Shown here one piece after another: positions 11,181 to 21,835 of a DNA stretch of 64,000 nucleotides. The notes under the pieces are model-generated. The model was not told where the DNA came from, made no database searches, and saw only the letters and a program-made list of their open reading frames with translations. The first letter of the stretch is position 1. Every line of letters starts with the position of its first letter. Where the stretch lies: the NCBI RefSeq assembly GCF_037975245.1, contig NC_092576.1:7084501-7148500 (forward strand). The letters run 5' to 3'. The translations under genes and the position numbers were made by a program. This DNA is from Apostichopus japonicus. Lineage: Eukaryota; Echinodermata; Holothuroidea; Aspidochirotida; Stichopodidae.

Positions 11181-11744
11181 TATTAGTTGCTTCACCAAAA
11201 TGTGGATGGAAACATTTTGCATGTTGTTTAACTTTATTGTGTTATAAAATGTGGCTGAATGGACATGCATATCTTATATATATTTTATTTGTACGACAAA
11301 AAATCACACCACTTTGACATTTGTTATTTAACCCCAAACTACGCCAGTCACAAATTGGTGTATAAAAGTTGACGGAAAATGTTATGTCCGAAACACTGGT
11401 CCACAGTAATAACATGGTGTTAAAGTCAGCGGGATATTGAAGTGCGGTGAAAAGAATTGTGCCTCTGTCACACAACGCGGAGTAAATCATGCATGTCAAC
11501 CTAACCAAAGACAGGTATAATACTTTACAAATGCGTTTTGTGTAAAGGTTAGGACGTGTTTACCCCTTTCCACAGGTAAGAAAAACACATGTGTAGTTAA
11601 CTACACCGTGCTGTGTAAAGTACATGCATGCTAAGTAAGTTAGTCAACTTTATCGAATCCCAGAAGGAAATTAAATATCTGCGGTGAGCAACACAATGAA
11701 TGATACCAAATACAAAGAAAATTGATAATATACAACAGTTATAT
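11181..11744. other. Intergenic, contains a dispersed repeat
   Basis: A ~108-bp repeat at 11414-11520 is shared with 18788-18895. The rest is AT-rich with no supported gene. Confidence 0.5.
11414..11520. repeat. Dispersed ~108-bp repeat, copy 1
   Basis: Matches 18788-18895 in the same orientation, including the shared string GCGGAGTAAATCATGCATG. Its minus-strand translation shares LTCMIYSAL...YPADF in both copies, but no protein family is implied. The two copies sit outside the two ends of the split LINE. Confidence 0.8.
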
Positions 11745-12852
11745 GCAGTCTATACAAAATATGCACTAACTAGCTCCAACAGCGCAAGTGAGTCCTTGTT
11801 GTGAACACTAATGGCAGTGCCTATACACGAAAGACGATGTCTACATGTGTGTGACGTCAGCGACCCCAACCTACCACTACGAGCGATGATACGGCTGGCT
11901 AGATGATTATGCAATGGGTGACTGTGATCTTTCCACATGGACAGCAGCTTGTCTCGTACACACTTCTCGTAGACCGAGGCCACTGACTTTTCCTAATAAT
12001 TTTACCAGCATCTTTAATAACATCATCCAGAACCAATCTGCTGGTTCTTCCCGCATTACCTCCCCAGCAAGTAATACAATAGGTCTAAACACTACAGATT
12101 ACAAAGTTATAGATGATGGCAAGAATATTTGGATTTATATTAAAAGAATTCAGCTTACGTAAGCAGTATAATCTTGGTTTTAGCCGTTTTCAACATAATC
12201 TGTGTTCTCCCCAATTTAATTTATCATCAATTATTACCCCTAAATATTTGTAACTATACTAACCCTTTCAACAATACCACCTTTAATTATCACATTATGC
12301 ACTTTATGTCTAGTTCAAAAAATAAATTACCATCTCTTGTAGCTTTAGTTACATTTAATTCCAAATAGTTTCCATCACAATAGTCTACGAATCTGCTAAT
12401 CTGTTCACTGTACATGTTATGGTTGCCATCAGAAACCAAACAAATAAGGTCAATGTCATCAGCAAATTTCACTAAGGGTTTGTTGAGCGAATTTCAGATG
12501 TGTAGACAGTAAACATAAATGATGCTAGAACTGTACCATGTGGGGCACCAGTAGGCTACTGCAATGAGTAATATCGGAATTAACGTTTTCTGGTAGTTGA
12601 ACATACTGCGAGTTGTGAGAATACAGCTTGTCTAACGAATATAATATTGCGTCTTCACTACAGCGATCCTTACTGTAGGCGAATTTTAACGGTCCATATG
12701 ACAAAATATTAAAGACTTAAGATAAGTAAGGACTAAACGCTCACAGGTCTTCATGGCAACCGAAGTTAAAACAATAGGTCGAAGATCATTCATGCATGAG
12801 ATTATTGGCTATTTGGGCACAGGGATGATACATGACTCTTTCTAAATAGATT
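11745..12852 (-). mobile_element. Non-LTR retrotransposon, 3' part (RT domain), decayed
   Basis: Read on the minus strand from 12850 downward, in shifting frames with stops: the RT entry block (SCIIPVPK, then LRPIVLTSVAMKTCERLV), the LKFAYSKDRCSEDA block, the APHGTVLASFMFTVYT block, the catalytic KFADDIDLI motif (FADD, near 12455) and a C-terminal block (HPLHNHLASRI, about 11900). This is the order of a CR1/L2/Rex-like LINE RT. It begins abruptly next to the Gypsy LTR at 12853; the matching 5' part appears at 17722-18009. Confidence 0.7.
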
Positions 12853-12988
12853 TGTAATGTATTGGTTGTTTCTGAGTGCCCATTCAGCGTTCGTAAAAAG
12901 CAGTTACAACATAGCGTTATCCATAACCAGTTACCGAGCCCTCGATTGTTACAATAATATTGACTATAAGTATATAACATGGTAGACT
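12853..12988 (+). repeat. Left LTR (recognisable part)
   Basis: Aligns with 17512-17660, sharing TTCGTAAAA-GCAGTTACAACAT, GTTATCCATA and CTATAAGTATATAACA. The last may be a TATA-like promoter element. A primer-binding site could not be identified confidently. Confidence 0.75.
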
Positions 12989-13285
12989 GACTCAAAATTA
13001 GTTCCGATGAGGCACACTGTCAGAAGCAAGACTTTGAAATCACGTAATTTACGGCAATTTGTGTGAACTGTGATGTACCTCTGCGTGGCCTAGTCTTCAT
13101 GTAAGAGCTTAGCCTAATGCTGTACAATACCACAGGTAGTTTAGCATAGTCTTCCGTTAACATAGAATGCTTTTTTTCGAGCTAGCCTTAGTGTTTGCAG
13201 TTGGAATCGTGAGTAGCTGTGAATGCATATGTGTACGTTATACATGTACCTTCTATCATACGCAAGACCTTCCAATCGCTCTAGG

Positions 13286-14100
13286 ATGGCGTCGGGAGGA
13301 GATAAACCAAACATGAACTGTCATGCGGAAGATTTGCACAAAGAATGGAGAAGATTCAAGCAACATTGTGAATTCACTTCCAATTGCCATTTGCAAGCAG
13401 GACTGAAGTAGAAAAGGGTGAATTATCTCATGAACTACATTGGGGACAAGGGCAGGGAGATTTATCAAACCTTTCAATGGAGCTCAGGAAGAGTAAAGAA
13501 TGAAGTTAATATTACAATATATCCTAATATACAAGGAGTCTACAACAAATATGAAGCTTATGTGAAACCCCCCAAAAAATGAAATCAGAGCAACAGTGAA
13601 TTTTCATTGCAGAAAAAAAATGGAAGGTGAGAAGTTTGACAATTTTGTGACCGGCCTTAAGATCCTCATTAAAGATTGTAATTACACAGAAGAAGAGAGA
13701 ATGTTAAGGGATACCATCGTTGTGAGGTCCCTTAACCATGCAGTGAGAGAAAAATGTCTTGATGAAGGTGATTCACTCACATAAAAATAGGACAAAGTTT
13801 TGAATTTGCCCAAGTCTCGATTAAAGTAATAAACAAGGAAGTGTAAGTGCCCGCGATGCAACAAAGGCGACCGAGAAAGAACTTTCATCAGAAAGGCAAG
13901 GCAGACAGGGCTAAATTCAATACAACAGATACTTAGAGAAACTTAAAAATAATCCTGGGAACCAAAAATGCTCCAGATGTGGGTATGTACCCAGTCACAA
14001 AGATTGCCCAGCCATTGGGAAGACGTGCGCAAAATGTGGAAAACTAAACCACTTTGCGTCAGTGTGTCGTTCGGAAAGTGCGGCCAATAGGGTAGAAGAT
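13286..14100 (+). pseudogene. Gypsy gag remnant with two zinc knuckles
   Basis: Starts at ATG 13286 (MASGGDKPNMN...). Similarity continues through several stops and frameshifts, including an open segment 13596-13784 (KFDNFVTGLKILIKDCNY). At about 13969-14071 there are two CCHC-type zinc knuckles (CSRCG...HKDC and CAKCGKLNHFASVC), the nucleic-acid-binding end of Gag. Not translatable as one protein. Confidence 0.75.
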
Positions 14101-14204
14101 ACCCGTAGACAAAACTACGAACAGGACAGGGTTACGGAAGTATGCGAATCATCAGATTCGGTGGCAAAGATCAAAAGATACAGGGTGACGAATAGTACGA
14201 GACA

Positions 14205-15934
14205 GTAAAGGTGAAACAGAAGTACCTAAGAGTTCAGATAGACACAGGGTCGACTCAGTCCATAATGCCACATCATGTCTATCAGTCGTTGGGATGTACA
14301 CAATAACTAAATAGCTCGAAACACAGATTTGCATCTTACACCAGTCATCAGCTACAGGTGAAGGGATGTGTGAGGCTGCCTGTCAAACACAAGGACAAAC
14401 GCGTAAACGTCAAGTTTTACGTGATCCATGTTGACAATAAGTTGCCATTATTATCAGGTGATGCCAGTACGAAGCTACACCTAATTAAAAGGATTCACAA
14501 CATAGACCAGTACTCTGAGTTGAAATCCACGACTGGCACTCTACCAGGTACCTATACTTTAAAGATAGATCCAACAGTCCCACCTGTGGTTCACGCTCCA
14601 ATGAGACAGCCACATGCTCTCATGGATAGAATTAAGAAGAAACTAAGTGAGATGGAAAAGGAAGGTCACATAGCCAAAGTGACAGCAGAGCCCACAGACT
14701 GGGTGAATTCAATAGTCACCGTCGTGAAACAGTACAAGGTCAGAATTTGCCTTGATCCCAAGGATCTAAATCGAGCTACCAGAAGAGAACATTACAAGAT
14801 ACCGACCGTGGAGGAAATCGTGGCATCAATACCTGATGCAACAGTGTTCTCTGTTCTTGATGCAAAGTCGGGGTTCCTACAGATAAAAATATACTATGAA
14901 TCCAGTTTGCTGACAACATTCAACACACCAATCGGTAGGTACAGGTGGTTTCGCCTACCTTTCGGCATAAAGAGTGCTCCAGAGATGTTCCAGCGAATAA
15001 TGGACAACATGCTCTAAGACATTGAAGGAGCAAGAGCCATAATGGATGATGTCCTGATTGCATGAAGAGACATCACATCCCACGACAAGATCGTCAACCA
15101 GGTGATTGCCAAGGCCACAGAATGGAACTTGAAGCTAATTTTTGCTTAGTGCCAAATTCGACAACCCAAAGTGAAGTATGTTGGCCATCTGGTAACTAGC
15201 ACATATCTCTTGCCAGAGGAAGAGAAGGTCCGGGAGTAAAAGATATGCCCAGACCACAAAATCAGCAAGATGCCAAACGCTTTCTCGGCTTCCTTCAGTA
15301 CCTCTCCAAGTTCATCGAAGGACTGAGTGAGATAGATAAGCCTCTCCGAGTGCTGACAAAGAAGGAAGTGATTTTCCACTGGGACAAGCCTCATGAGGAG
15401 ATTTTCAAGCATCTTAAGGAGTTATGCACAGCTCCAGTCCTTACCTTCTATGATGTTTCAAAAGATGTACAAATCCAATGTGATGCGAGCAGCTATGCAC
15501 TTCATGGAGTACTCCTGCAGGACGGCAAACCCGTTGCTTACACGTCAAGAGCAATGACGCCTACTGTGATGCGCTATGCGCAAATCGAGAAGGAAATGCT
15601 AGCCATTCTCCATAGCTGCGAGAGGTTTTATCACTATATCTTTGGCAAAAGAGTAAAAGTGCACTCAGACCACAAGCATTTGAAAGCATTATTTAGTAGA
15701 CCGTTGCTAAAGGCACCCATGAGACTACAGTCTATGATGCTAAGGCTCCAAGCATACGATCTTGATGTATGCTATAAGCCTGGCAAAGAGATTCCAATAG
15801 GAGAGACCCTTAGCCGATCTAACATACCAGATGTCGAACCAGACAAACCATTAATTTTAGTAAACATGATTGACACCTGGCAGTGTCCAAAGAGAGATAT
15901 ACACAGTTTCAGAAGTGCATTGCAAACGAGCTGA
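14205..15934 (+). pseudogene. Gypsy pol remnant: protease, RT, RNase H
   Basis: The protease active-site motif QIDTGSTQSIM is at about 14235-14270. The RT frame 14358-15017 holds RICLDPKDLN, FSVLDAKSGFLQI and YRWFRLPFGIKSAPEMFQ. The catalytic box reads IMDDVLIA at about 15039-15062 just past a stop, with Ile where Tyr or a similar residue is usual but both Asp intact. RNase H in frame 15245-15934 shows QCDASSYALHG, QIEKEMLAI and VHSDHKHLKALF, i.e. acidic catalytic residues retained. Stops at 15015, near 15063 and in the tether make it inactive. Confidence 0.85.
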
Positions 15935-15959
15935 ACGAGCTTCGCAACATTATACAGAA

Positions 15960-17060
15960 AGGATGGCCAACCAACAAGCAGGAAACAACACACCCCATTA
16001 GAGAGTATTGGAGTATCAGAGATGAATTATCAGTGATGTACGGACTGATAGAGAAAGGTATGATAATTGCTGTACCACCAAGGATGCGATCCAACATGCT
16101 TGCACAGATTCATGGCACTCACATGGGATTTGTGAAATGTAAGCAGAGAGCCAGAGAAGCATTATACTGGCCAAGCTACCAGATTTACCTTGGTCTGAAG
16201 TAGCATCCGACCTATTTGAATGGGAGGGCTCATCATTTATCGTCACAGTTGTTTACTATTCCAAATTCATCGAAATTTATCAGCTATCTGATATCACCAG
16301 TTACTCAACAACTCAAGCTCTGAAGGGACATTTCAGTCGCCATGGAATTCCTGAGACACTGAGAACCGATAATGGCCGCCAATATGTGTCAGCAGAATGT
16401 AAGGCATTCTGTGAAGATTACAACATAGAGCGCAAAACATCGTCACCTCACCATTCGCAATCGAATGGTGAAGCAGAGCGAGCAGTATAGACAGTGAAAC
16501 GTCTTTGGAGAAAGTGCAAAGACAGACAACTCGCTCTTCTGAACTATCGGACAACACTGCTCCCCAGCTATGGTTTGTCCCCAGCACAACTGTTAATGGG
16601 ACGCAGACCCAGGAACGTGCTACCAACTTCAAGGAAACTACTCCAACCTAATCCGCCTAATCCGCAGGTCTTAATCTAGCAGCCTTACAGCCAGACGATC
16701 CTGTTAAAATGTCACCACTTCCAGGAACTAAACAATGGCTACCTGATATGGTGAAGGAACAACATAGCAGTCCACGTTCATATGTGGTTGAATACAACGG
16801 CAAAAAAATGCCGTCGTAATCGACACCATCTTAGAACAGCAACCCAAGGTACCAACCTACACCAACCAGTGGCTTTTCGAAGATCAACGTTCCAACCGTC
16901 AGACAGGAATGTGAAGCCGACATCTACAACGGAAGTCCCAGAACAAACACCGCCTCAGCCAGGCAGCCCAATCAGGGACAGACGAAAACCAGTCCAATCC
17001 GAGACAGGTTCTCACTATCAGACTAGAAATGGTCGTTTTAGCAAGCCGCCTAACCGTGTC
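15960..17060 (+). pseudogene. Gypsy integrase remnant and C-terminal tail
   Basis: The integrase zinc-binding region has its two His (IHGTHMGF) and reaches YWPSYQ. The sequence then jumps to the core (DLFEWEGSSFIVTVVYYSKF, TDNGRQYVS, HHSQSNGEAERAV), so the CxxC pair and the first catalytic Asp region are deleted. Stops interrupt the core. The frame 16782-17141 ends with RNGRFSKPPNRVDL, the usual tail of such Pol proteins. Confidence 0.75.
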
Positions 17061-17498
17061 GATCTGAGACTTTATATGTGTATTAAAAATATATATATCG
17101 AAAAAAGGTTCTTATTTCTGTCAGCAACTCAAACAAGTTAGTCAAAAGACAAGTAACAAAAATGATCAGTTCTGATTTGACATGATATATATATGTATTT
17201 CTTCTTTGGGTAGATTTGTGTTGAAAATAAAATGAGTACACCACAACAGAAATGATAAAACATTAATTGCTAAAGCCAATTTAATCGTGTAGGGACCTGG
17301 ATGGTAAAGATCCAGTTCAAGGGTGATTGTGCTAGTAACCTCTCCCCTTTAGCTAATTACTGTACGCTTAATTCATTGTGTTTGTTTCTTTTAGCTGTTC
17401 ATGTGCTCTTACATGCTTAAATCTTAAAGCGATAAAGTTTTACGAACTTCGGACTCATTGAACTTGATTTTGATGTAAACTAAGGTTTCATCTTCTCC

Positions 17499-17511
17499 AG
17501 AAAAAGGAAGA
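17499..17511 (+). other. Polypurine tract
   Basis: AGAAAAAGGAAGA lies directly 5' of the right LTR start (TGTAATG), as expected for the plus-strand primer of an LTR element. It supports placing the LTR border at 17512. Confidence 0.7.
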
Positions 17512-17660
17512 TGTAATGTATTGATTGTTACTGAGTTCCCATTCGGCGTTCGTAAAATGCAGTTACAACATGGCGTTATCCATATCCAGTTACCGAGTCC
17601 TCGATTATCTTTTGTTTACAATAATATCGGCTATAAGTATATAACAGATGGAATGGACTG
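17512..17660 (+). repeat. Right LTR (recognisable part)
   Basis: Pairs with 12853-12988. It starts just after the polypurine tract and stays alignable to the ...ATAACA-GGACTG region. The LTR may run on to about 17720, where a poly-G run begins. Confidence 0.75.
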
Positions 17661-17721
17661 TGTAGTGAAACACATATTGAAGATGTAAGTAAATATACCA
17701 GCTAACTGACTTGCGCAATCT

Positions 17722-18009
17722 CTAAGCACACGGGGGGGGGGGGGGGTAGATTATCAGGGAAAACAGCCTTAGATGGAATAATCTTTCTAAATTTATACCG
17801 AACTTCCTCTTCAGTGACCGTAAAAAGGGCACGGAATTGTGAGAATTAACATATAGGAGGTTGTCATCTCTGGTCGAAAAATCATGACAATCAAAACGGC
17901 TGCAAAATGTATTCAAAACATTGGCATTATCAAGAGACATATTAGGTAAGACACTACGTTTGTTGTCGTTCACATACCCACTCATTAATCGCAAACCGTC
18001 CACATACAC
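17722..18009 (-). mobile_element. Non-LTR retrotransposon, 5' part, decayed
   Basis: The minus-strand frame encodes SVLPNMSLDNANVLNTFCSRF and CHDFSTRDD, the block that lies just N-terminal to the RT in LINEs of the type seen at 11745-12852. It runs into a poly-G/C tract at its 3' side. Together with 11745-12852 it is most simply one LINE copy split by the Gypsy element, with about 200 bp missing at the junction. Confidence 0.6.
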
Positions 18010-18119
18010 GTTTCATGTTATTGCCGGTGAAAAAACTTTTCCTTATATGTTACATGTCGACGTGTAAACCCGTACCATTTGAAACGCGTTCGATACCGCG
18101 CCTGTGAACAAACGACAAC

Positions 18120-18193
18120 GTGGAGGCCACCTTAAATTCAAGAGCTGTGGAACAATTTCTGGAAAACATCGGATTTGAAGCCACAATTCAGAG
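18120..18193 (+). CDS. Candidate exon, SAM-domain-like start
   Basis: The frame VEATLNSRAVEQFLENIGFE ends in a good donor (CAGAG|GTAGGA). The pattern V-x-FL-x2-IGFE resembles helix 1-2 of sterile alpha motif domains. No in-frame ATG exists between the upstream TGA and this frame, so the start is unclear (an unseen upstream exon, a non-ATG start or decay). It lies just before a GC-richer stretch (18480-18600) that could be promoter-like. Confidence 0.25.
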
Positions 18194-18677
18194 GTAGGAT
18201 GATGTATTTCGTGCGGCATGCTAGGCCTAGGTATGCCTAACGTTAGGTCTAATAATATTAGTGTGTTCTAACGCTATAAGGTATAATATTAAGGTAAGTT
18301 ACGCATATAGGTTAGAGGTAGAGGTTTGAGGAACGTACCGTAGTACTACTCTACAGATCATGGACAGGCCTAGGGTAAGGTAGCCCTAAATTTAACACGC
18401 TATTCTTTGCACCTCGTACCTCTCTCTATTTTAATTACATTCAGCCTACGAATACAGGAAGATACATGCAACTTGTAAATGTAAGTAGCCAATAGGTGTG
18501 GGCGGAACGACGTCATTGACATAGCAACACCATTGTTACCTGCAGTTGCGCGACACTTGCCGGGTTTTCGCGCCATATGTCAACAGGGTTTTATGTACTA
18601 AAGTGAGAACAGCTACATTTTAGACTACTCAGAAAGAAAAGAGATTTTTTTTACCATCTCTAACTTACTCTAGAATA

Positions 18678-18702
18678 ATGGCAGATAAAACTAGGCCTAA
18701 AG
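18678..18702 (+). CDS. Candidate first coding exon (MADKTRPK)
   Basis: ATG in good context (AATAATGGCA), eight codons, then donor AAAG|GTGTGT. It sits about 100-200 bp downstream of a GC-rich segment with GGGCGG, GACGTCA and TTTCGCGCC strings that resemble Sp1, CRE and E2F sites. No in-phase partner exon was identified. Weak evidence. Confidence 0.2.
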
Positions 18703-18787
18703 GTGTGTTTTTGTCTTCTAACATGAAAAAACCTGAGTGTATTTTTGCCTTTTATTCACCGTTGTTTATGTATGTACACATTAAAAA

Positions 18788-18895
18788 CATGGTGTAAAAG
18801 TCAGCGGGGTATACAAGTGCCGGGTAAAGAATTGTGCTACTTTCGTACAACGCGGAGTAAATCATGCATGTCAACCTAAACAAAGACAGGTACAA
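18788..18895. repeat. Dispersed ~108-bp repeat, copy 2
   Basis: Same-orientation match to 11414-11520. Confidence 0.8.
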
Positions 18896-19619
18896 ATCGC
18901 AGTAACTCAGTAATTGCAACGACAACAGAATATTGGATAAAGGGCATACCATTACTGTGTTGATGTATGGATGGAACCGTACTGTTTTTTATGTTCCTAT
19001 AAGAACATCAATGTCATCACATAGGTCAATTGGTAAATTTGCAATAACTCCACGAGAACTACTATATTGAAAGAATAGTCCAGACAAAATACAGAGTTGC
19101 TGATATGAAAAGGGTAGGAAAACCACACTCAATGGCAAACTCACAATAAGTTTGATTTTTGAGATATTGAACCAGACCAGCTTTTTATTTTATTTAAGAA
19201 TCTGGGATTACAGATACACAATGAAGGTTTTATTGTTATTTTTATTGAAATATTTTATCTTTAGAAATATAATCTTCAATCAACCGCTTTACTACACATA
19301 TTTCAAATATATTCCAAACGTTTCAATTGATATGATAAAAAACATGTCAAATTATAAAGAATAATAAGAGTTTTCCAACCCAAGTGAAGTGATGACATCA
19401 CAAATGATGCCAAATGCTTAATTAAAATAAAGGTATCAATTTATTAAAAACAATAATGTCACGTTCAACTATTATAAGTGCAAATGTGATTGGACATCTA
19501 CCAGTGAGTTGGATTTTGATTCCTTTCCGGAATTGATGGCGTGTATATGTGTGTGACACCTCGGCTTGTAAACACGACACCTCAAAAAAATAAAGTTGCT
19601 TGAACTTTAAACTTCATAC

Positions 19620-19930
19620 ATTGATAGCCCTTGGTGAGTACATGATACGTGTTATTTAAGGTCAACAGAAGCTATGAAAACCTTATACACAGAATATATA
19701 TCTCAAGAAGTTCAAACTGGTTGAAACAACTTATTTGTCTTGTGGCCAGTGATTAGAAAACCTGAATCGATATTAATGGTGGTCATTTGAGATCAACACA
19801 GGTGAAAGTTAAACACCTTTTAAACATGATATTTCATTTCGATAAGTTAACGTTTGTATGTAGGTAGGTAGCCTTTGGTGAGTAGTAAATGATCCCTGTT
19901 GTTTTCAATGAGGTCACAGGTCAGTAGATG
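19620..19930. repeat. AGGTCA-rich repeat with DR1-type site
   Basis: Two imperfect units share TAGCC-TTGGTGAGTA...TGAT and AGGTCA. The second contains AGGTCA-C-AGGTCA (19911-19923), a DR1 nuclear-receptor-type arrangement. It looks like the same repeat class as 1640-2860 on the opposite strand. Confidence 0.45.
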
Positions 19931-20343
19931 TAACACTACGATAAAGTCTGATTACCGAAGAAGTAAAAGTTTGTGGATCAAACCTTAACAATGTAGGCAT
20001 TTATCAGTCAGTGCAAAACCCTTGCATCACTGTTCACTTCCGTCAGCAATGGGGAAAGTTGGAATATCTTTTTTTCCAAAGTTTCATCTTATCTTGGGAA
20101 GGAAATCACAAAAGTAAGTCCTTTGACGTTCTGGTTCCTCTTTTATGTATCAGAGATTTTGATTTGTTTTTGTCTGGCTATTCTTTTGATGTGAAGATAC
20201 AGTTCAAGTTAAAAAACAGTAGTTTCATTAAAGTGTGAAATTCCACGAACACGAAACAAAAAATAAGTATTGCACAGTATATTATTGATTTGGCTCTTTT
20301 TGTATTAGTTTTACTTTTTTCACTGTTTTTGTTTTGTTTACAG

Positions 20344-20510
20344 ATTGAACAGGCATATGAGAAGTTATTTGGTGTAAAGAATAACCTCTTGTATCAGAAA
20401 TGGCCGGTGGTATATGCTTTTATGTTGTCCTATGGAAATAGTATGTGCCCCAAATGGAAAACGATTCTAGAAGTAGATTTATCAAAGGAGCAACATTTTA
20501 CAGAGGGTTC
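20344..20510 (+). CDS. Candidate internal exon, unidentified protein
   Basis: A strong acceptor (TTTTGTTTACAG) precedes a frame beginning IEQAYEKLFGVKNNLLYQKW and continuing through ILSY/KWKTILEVDL, an amphipathic, Lys/Glu-rich composition unlike chance translation. Two donors are possible: GTATGC after 20510 (phase 2) or GTTCGT after 20506 (phase 1); only the second joins the long frame of the next exon. A similar KLF...KW...LSYG pattern occurs, from memory, in uncharacterised SAM-domain proteins of invertebrates, which would fit the exon at 18120. That link is inference. Confidence 0.45.
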
Positions 20511-21061
20511 GTATGCTATTCACTATATAACATCATAAAGTATAATTGGAGCAATTTCATTTTCTTTTAGTAAGTAAACATTGAATGTTAATGTCTCACA
20601 TTTTCAGTGGAAATGTTCTTTAACTTGCCATGAGGAGTTGCCTTCAAATTGCTGAATTGAATATAGTCACTAATAAATGGTATGTGTCTGTTTATGTAAT
20701 AAAGGAAGATAAGCATGGGGTCACTCTCAGCATTTGTGTTGTTTGGTACTCAGCTGAAAGTGGGCTTTGCGACATGTTTTCATAAAAATTTATAAACCAA
20801 AATTGTCTGGTGATCATCTCAATTTGGTCAGAATGTTTAATGGTACCTCAACAACAAAGGTTATATAGCACAATGAAAACTCACCTTCTCAGTTCAACCA
20901 GTACACAGAGAATAATAAGAGAGATGGGTAACTGATCCCATGCTACTCCTGAAACCACCATTTTATGTTATCATCTCACAGACACAAGCAAACCCAAACT
21001 TTGATCTTTTACGTAATGTCAAGAGAGCGCACTTAACCTTTCCAACACAACTGTATTTCAG

Positions 21062-21325
21062 CCACAGTACACAAGACTTTTTGCAAGGGAATCCCAAACC
21101 CAAACTGCATGACAGAGAGATGGGAAGTCCAAGAACACATTCACTTCACATGCAGCTGCGATGAGAATTTATGTGATGTTATAGGAAATGAAATAACTAA
21201 TTTATATGTTTTTGGTGTTACAAATGAACGGATGTGTTTGGCATTTTGTGCTTTGCCATTGGTTTTTGAAGGAAGAAGAGTACAAAAGCAAGAAAACAAT
21301 GGACTGTTTTATAGATTTCCAGAAG
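21062..21325 (+). CDS. Candidate cysteine-rich exon, unidentified protein
   Basis: 264 nt between a strong acceptor (CAACTGTATTTCAG) and donor CCAGAAG|GTAATG, open throughout in one frame (87 codons, phase 2 in, phase 1 out). It holds eight Cys. The stretch HFTCSCDENLCDVIG has the C-x-C-x4-C pattern that closes three-finger ectodomains such as type II TGF-beta receptors; the remainder (LYVFGVTNERMCLAFCALPL) is unrecognised. It could be a secreted or receptor ectodomain exon, but the resemblance is short. Confidence 0.45.
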
Positions 21326-21835
21326 GTAATGATATCATTTTTCAACACAGGATGTAAGATTGAGCTTGCTGCAACAAAAATACCTTGTATTTTTTCAGTT
21401 TGGCGTACATATGTAAATGTACTGTATGCATGTGTGCTTACCTATATGGTATGTGATAACAAAGGGTGATGGGTCATTGCCATACTTGGTGGGTGAATGG
21501 CCCATAGTTATAAGAGGAAAGTTATTGTTTCTTATGCTTGTCTCATCAAAACTATGGATGAAGTTAGTAGGTCAAAGGTAAACATATTAAAATGGCAACA
21601 ACTCTTTAACCAAAAGTCGGATTATATCCATACTTGGTATGATCATCTTGGTGGACATGAATGTTAAATTTATTATGATACATAGTTCTGAGTGAGTTGG
21701 GCTGGTCTTACAAGATGGAGTAATGAATCATTGTCATATATATTTTTGAGATTGTGATCAATATCATTGCTTTTATATCATAACTTGTCTTCTAAGGAAG
21801 TCGTAAACTTGGAACAATAATTAAGTCAGTTTGAA

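Larger units (their letters stand above)
12853..17720 (+). mobile_element. Ty3/Gypsy LTR retrotransposon, decayed
   Basis: Direct repeats beginning TGTAATGTATTG lie at 12853 and 17512, about 140 bp of recognisable LTR each. Between them, in order, are gag, two zinc knuckles, an aspartic protease, RT, RNase H, integrase and a C-terminal tail, the Ty3/Gypsy order. A purine tract (AGAAAAAGGAAGA, 17499-17511) abuts the right LTR as a polypurine tract should. Numerous stops and frameshifts and a deletion in integrase make it inactive. LTR 3' borders are unclear because the two LTRs diverge after about 140 bp. It appears inserted in a minus-strand LINE. Confidence 0.85.

Noticed and set aside
11242..11508. 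88-codon minus-strand ORF sharing a peptide with 18752-18952
   Set aside because: Shared similarity reflects a noncoding dispersed repeat; no splice signals or family match.
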